From Pseudobdellovibrionaceae bacterium (GTDB lineage: Bacteria; Bdellovibrionota; Bdellovibrionia; Bdellovibrionales; Bdellovibrionaceae), in NCBI GenBank assembly GCA_947374445.1, contig CANCBY010000100.1, forward strand, positions 1-8,327: 8,327 nt of DNA, given 5' to 3'. Within the stretch, counting starts at the first letter, position 1, and each line of letters begins with the position of its first letter. Of the stretch, positions 5,466-8,327 are shown one piece after another. The position numbers and the translations under genes were made by a program. The notes under the pieces are model-generated. The model made no database searches and was not told where the DNA came from. It was given only the letters and a program-made list of their open reading frames with translations.

Positions 5466-6389
5466 TTGGCAAGCAATAAACCATTAAACAAAAGCAAGCC
5501 GGCACTTGAAAAGCTTTTGCCATATTTGTTTTTTATTTTTCTTGGTTATTGCATTGCAGATCTTTTAGTCCTTAATTTTCGCGACTTAATGCTCCCGAGT
5601 CAGCCCCCTCCTTCGCACCCCAAGCGAACGAACGGTCTGGATTCAAATAATCGCGGAGCTTACAACTCGATAATTTCTCGTAATATTTTTAATGCCGAAG
5701 GGATTATCCCTGATCCACTCACTGTTGATGGTAAAGAGGCCAAAAAACCTCGCGAAGACCTGCCGCCTGTTCCATCGCAATTGCCATTAGGATTAGTCGG
5801 AACAATTGTTCATTCGAATCCTGAAAAATCTATCGCTAATATTGAAGTTCGCGGCAAAAACATGGTGCTCCCTTTTTCAATCAATCATGAAATAGAGAAA
5901 ATTGCGACATTGACGAAAATTGAACGCAGCAAAGTTTTTTTGCGCAACCTCAACAACAACCAAATTGAATATATAGAAATGAAATCGACTTCAAAAATTT
6001 CGTTCTCTGGAAGCAAGGTCACTGCAGGAGCGGTTAAAGCTGCTAACGAAGTCAAGCAAGTTGCACCTAATAAATTCGAACTAAAACGCAGTGATGTTTT
6101 AAAATACACATCAGACATGGCGTCGGTTTTACAGCAAGCAGCCATGGCTCCTAAGCGCGGCTCAAACGGCGAGATCGAGGGTTTTAAATTTTTGTCAATT
6201 CAGCCCGGCAGCATTTACACTCAGCTCGGATTTCAAAATGGCGACGTCATCAAAGGTGTTAATGGCGAAGCCGTCGACAGTCCCGCCAAGGCGATGGAGC
6301 TTTATAATACTTTAAAAAGTTCAAACAATATTAAAATCAAAGTCGAGCGTGATGGACGTGACACGGATTTTGATTACAACGTGAACTAA
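5466..6389 (+). CDS. gspC: Type II secretion system protein GspC (inner-membrane HR and PDZ protein)
   Basis: A 307-residue bitopic inner-membrane protein that joins the T2SS platform to the outer-membrane secretin. A short basic cytoplasmic tail leads into one transmembrane helix (about 17-36, LLPYLFFIFLGYCIADLLVL). Next comes the GspC-type segment RGAYNSIISRNIFNAEGIIP (63-82). The homology region runs about 105-172 (LPLGLVGTIVH onwards) and would bind the GspD N0 domain. A C-terminal PDZ domain (about 202-305) includes GFKFLSIQPGSIYTQLGF and NGDVIKGVNGE. TTG 5466 is chosen because GGAGAG (5454-5459) sits at ideal spacing and the product begins just ahead of the membrane helix. The frame is open back to a TTG at 5403, and a GTG lies at 5439; neither has a good SD. 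The upstream ATG at 5408 is out of frame by one base. gspD begins 27 nt after the stop. No convincing sigma-70 promoter was found upstream. Confidence 0.9.
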   Translation: MASNKPLNKSKPALEKLLPYLFFIFLGYCIADLLVLNFRDLMLPSQPPPSHPKRTNGLDSNNRGAYNSIISRNIFNAEGIIPDPLTVDGKEAKKPREDLPPVPSQLPLGLVGTIVHSNPEKSIANIEVRGKNMVLPFSINHEIEKIATLTKIERSKVFLRNLNNNQIEYIEMKSTSKISFSGSKVTAGAVKAANEVKQVAPNKFELKRSDVLKYTSDMASVLQQAAMAPKRGSNGEIEGFKFLSIQPGSIYTQLGFQNGDVIKGVNGEAVDSPAKAMELYNTLKSSNNIKIKVERDGRDTDFDYNVN

Positions 6390-6404
6390 ACTTATTTAGT
6401 TCAC
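6381..6404 (+). promoter_or_regulatory. Perfect 10-bp hairpin over the gspC stop, adjoining the gspD SD
   Basis: GTGAACTAAA (6381-6390) and TTTAGTTCAC (6395-6404) are exact reverse complements around a CTTA loop. The gspC stop codon TAA (6387-6389) lies in the left arm. The gspD SD GGAGG (6406-6410) begins one base beyond the right arm. No T-run follows, so it is not a standard terminator. A likely role is translational coupling (the ribosome finishing gspC melts the stem) or setting the gspC:gspD ratio by partial mRNA processing. The role is inference; the structure is directly visible. Confidence 0.6.
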
Positions 6405-6416
6405 TGGAGGTCATGG

Positions 6417-8327
6417 ATGATCAAAAAAAATAATACCACGGAACAATCACGCTCGGCGCGAAAAGCACGGCTGGCAACATCGATTCTTATTCTAGCTCTA
6501 TTGAGTAATTCTGCTCATGGTCAGTTTGATGATTTCGGTGGCGACAGCTTCAACCCACCGCCTCCTGTTCCCAGCACCGATTTTTCGGCACCTCCGCCAC
6601 CACCACCAAGTCAGGTACAGCCATCAAGCCCGACCATTCCGAGCAACAATACAATTCGCGGCAGCTCCAACGGACCGGGCAAGGACTCTAAAGACTCGTC
6701 AGGTGGCGTTCTTGGGTCGAAGCAAAAAGACAAATTTGCAAAATCTGCTATCGAAGACATCACCAACGAGAACTTTCCGGAGACCATCGAGTCTTTTGAT
6801 TTTCCGAATGCGGATATTCAAGACATTGTAAAAGCCATTTCTGAGCTCACTGGCAAAAACTTTATCATTGACCAAGGCGTTCGCGGTAAAATTACGATCA
6901 TCGCTCCTTCCAAAATCACTGTTGCAGAAGCCTACAAAGCTTTTTTGAGCGCTCTTGCAATTAATGGCTACGCGGTTGTTCCTAGCGGTAATTTTTTGAA
7001 AATCCGCTCAGCTAGAAATGCTCAACGCGATAGTATTGAAACCTACTCTGGTGCTTACTTTCCAAACTCAGATCAAATGATCACACGGATCATTCACCTG
7101 AAGCACATCAGTGCGGACCTTGTGAATAGAGATTTGCGCATTCTTACTTCGAAAGATGGTGAGATGTCGATCTATGCTCCTACTAATTCGATCATTATTT
7201 CCGACTACGGCGCTAATATTGAACGCGTGATGAAGATTATCAGTCAGCTGGATGTGCCAGGCTTTGAAGACCAGCTCGAAGTCGTCCCCGTTCGCTATGC
7301 CAAAGCCAAAGACATCGCAGAACTGATAGATAAGATCGTAAACAAGGGTGACAAGAGCTCAAATAATCGCACCGGCGGATTTTCGGCGGGCGTTCCCCGC
7401 TTTTCGCGAACAACCACTTCTGGCAGTCAGGGATCAGCCTATTACTTGGTGTTCCCAGATGATCGGACCAATTCGCTGATCGTCTCTGGAAATAAAGCAG
7501 GCATCGAGCGCATTCGCAAACTTTTGAAACAACTTGATTTTAGAATCCGCCCTGAAGACCAAGGCGGAGTTAACGTCTATTACGTAAAATATGGCGAGGC
7601 CGAAAAGATCGCGCAAACCATGCAAGGCGTGGCCAAAGACAGTGGCCCAAAAACCTCAAGCGGAGGAGCTGGTGGTGGTCCTTTGACCGTGTCGCCAACT
7701 CAAGGCGTGCAAGCCTCACAAGAAATTTTTGGTGGCGATGTTAAAATCACGGCCGACAAAGGAACTAACTCTTTGGTGATCGTGGCCAGCAAGCAAGATT
7801 ACGAAGTAGTTCTTAATCTTCTTTCAAAAATCGATATCCCTCATGATCAAGTTTTTGTCGAAGCCGTGATTATGGAAATGAAAGTGGCCGACAATTTAGA
7901 CTACGCCGTTGGTTACTATAAGTTTGACTCGTCAGGCACTGGAGCCAAAGCCGGATTCAATGGAATCTCTTCGAGCAGCGTCAACTCTCTTTCAAATCTT
8001 TTGCAGCCCAACGGTGGAGCGGGAGCGATTTTGGGATTTGGTAGCGGTGACACAGTTACTATTAAAGGACAGTCCGGAACTTCGACGACAATCAATTCTT
8101 TGATTGGGTTTTTAACGTTCTTGAAAAAGAATGCTGCAGCCAATATTCTTTCAACTCCGCAAGTACTTGCGATGGATAATCAAGAAGCCACCATCGAAGT
8201 CGGTGATAAAGTCATCACCGGTGGCAACTCGACCACTTCAACTACAGGAACGACCGTCACTCCGATCTTTGAAGACGCCACGATCAAGTTGAAAATCAAA
8301 CCAATCATCTCGCCTGCGACCAATTCA
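6417..8327 (+). CDS. gspD: Type II secretion system secretin GspD (3' end beyond the window)
   Basis: An open frame of 637 codons reaches the right edge with no stop; it encodes most of the outer-membrane secretin that forms the T2SS exit channel. The start ATG 6417 has GGAGG six bases upstream. Another ATG at 6413 is out of frame and closes after six codons. A signal peptide is likely (basic 1-19, hydrophobic 20-32, probable cut after AHG at 35), with no lipobox. A proline/serine-rich low-complexity stretch follows (36 to about 118). The N0 domain (about 121-197) includes FDFPNADIQDIVKAISELTG and KITIIAPSKITVAEAY. N1 lies about 222-282, N2 about 285-375 with a Ser/Gly loop at 311-340, and N3 about 385-476 with a Gly-rich loop at 405-440. 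The secretin domain starts near 478 (VFVEAVIMEM) and includes ILSTPQVLAMDNQEATIEVG (577-596). The late gate and membrane-insertion motifs are outside the window. Downstream gsp genes are expected but not seen. Confidence 0.95.
   Translation, partial: MIKKNNTTEQSRSARKARLATSILILALLSNSAHGQFDDFGGDSFNPPPPVPSTDFSAPPPPPPSQVQPSSPTIPSNNTIRGSSNGPGKDSKDSSGGVLGSKQKDKFAKSAIEDITNENFPETIESFDFPNADIQDIVKAISELTGKNFIIDQGVRGKITIIAPSKITVAEAYKAFLSALAINGYAVVPSGNFLKIRSARNAQRDSIETYSGAYFPNSDQMITRIIHLKHISADLVNRDLRILTSKDGEMSIYAPTNSIIISDYGANIERVMKIISQLDVPGFEDQLEVVPVRYAKAKDIAELIDKIVNKGDKSSNNRTGGFSAGVPRFSRTTTSGSQGSAYYLVFPDDRTNSLIVSGNKAGIERIRKLLKQLDFRIRPEDQGGVNVYYVKYGEAEKIAQTMQGVAKDSGPKTSSGGAGGGPLTVSPTQGVQASQEIFGGDVKITADKGTNSLVIVASKQDYEVVLNLLSKIDIPHDQVFVEAVIMEMKVADNLDYAVGYYKFDSSGTGAKAGFNGISSSSVNSLSNLLQPNGGAGAILGFGSGDTVTIKGQSGTSTTINSLIGFLTFLKKNAAANILSTPQVLAMDNQEATIEVGDKVITGGNSTTSTTGTTVTPIFEDATIKLKIKPIISPATNS

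Noticed and set aside
6517..6831. 104-codon open frame overlapping the start of gspD
   Set aside because: Composition (His, Arg, Thr, Pro) is typical of a shifted frame of the low-complexity GspD segment; the gspD frame is continuous and supported by domain matches.
7916..8143. 75-codon minus-strand frame inside gspD
   Set aside because: Shadow of the secretin coding sequence, with no motif and no independent start signal.
1..8327. CRISPR arrays, tRNA or rRNA genes, insertion sequences, attachment sites
   Set aside because: No regularly spaced repeats, cloverleaf-like segments, transposase motifs or terminal repeats were seen on either strand.

Overview
The window carries eight protein genes and no RNA genes, mobile elements or CRISPR arrays. 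Base composition looks moderate, slightly AT-leaning by eye. The gene set suggests a Gram-negative bacterium, most likely of the Bdellovibrio group (Bdellovibrionota) or a deltaproteobacterial relative. The reasons are a type II secretion (T2SS) GspC/GspD pair, System II (ResB plus a long CcsA) cytochrome c maturation, and a GNAT-like protein of a kind I associate with that group. The taxonomy is inference, because there is no rRNA or marker gene here.

Layout. (1) Positions 1-1779, minus strand: resB followed by the 5' end of a ccsA-type gene that runs off the left edge. The two overlap by 14 nt and together would encode the membrane machine that delivers and attaches heme to periplasmic c-type cytochromes. 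(2) Positions 1780-1944: a divergent control region with a promoter-like sequence and a small perfect hairpin. (3) Positions 1945-2709, plus strand: a single alpha/beta-hydrolase gene, convergent with the next gene across only 13 nt. (4) Positions 2723-3535, minus strand: an N-formylglutamate amidohydrolase family gene. (5) Positions 3577-5288, plus strand: a PduO-type cobalamin adenosyltransferase overlapping by ATGA with a GNAT-like protein of unknown function. This pair starts only 41 nt from the divergent amidohydrolase. (6) Positions 5289-5465: an intergenic region with several short palindromes and a small out-of-frame ORF with its own ribosome binding site. (7) Positions 5466-8327, plus strand: gspC and gspD. 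GspD is open to the right edge (637 codons without stop) and is truncated by the window.

How the genes work together. GspC and GspD form the link between the inner-membrane platform and the outer-membrane channel of the T2SS, through contact between the GspC HR domain and the GspD N0 domain. Both regions are recognisable. ResB and CcsA act as one complex. The cobalamin enzyme, amidohydrolase and hydrolase are unrelated metabolic genes with no pathway partners in view.

I did not find a clearly new multigene system. The observations most worth a second look are: the start of gspC, where a 13-codon ORF with an SD ends at a TTT TGA site and a +1 shift would fuse it in frame to GspC; the hairpin covering the gspC stop codon and touching the gspD SD; the long proline-rich segment before the GspD N0 domain; and the GNAT-like protein coupled to the cobalamin adenosyltransferase.
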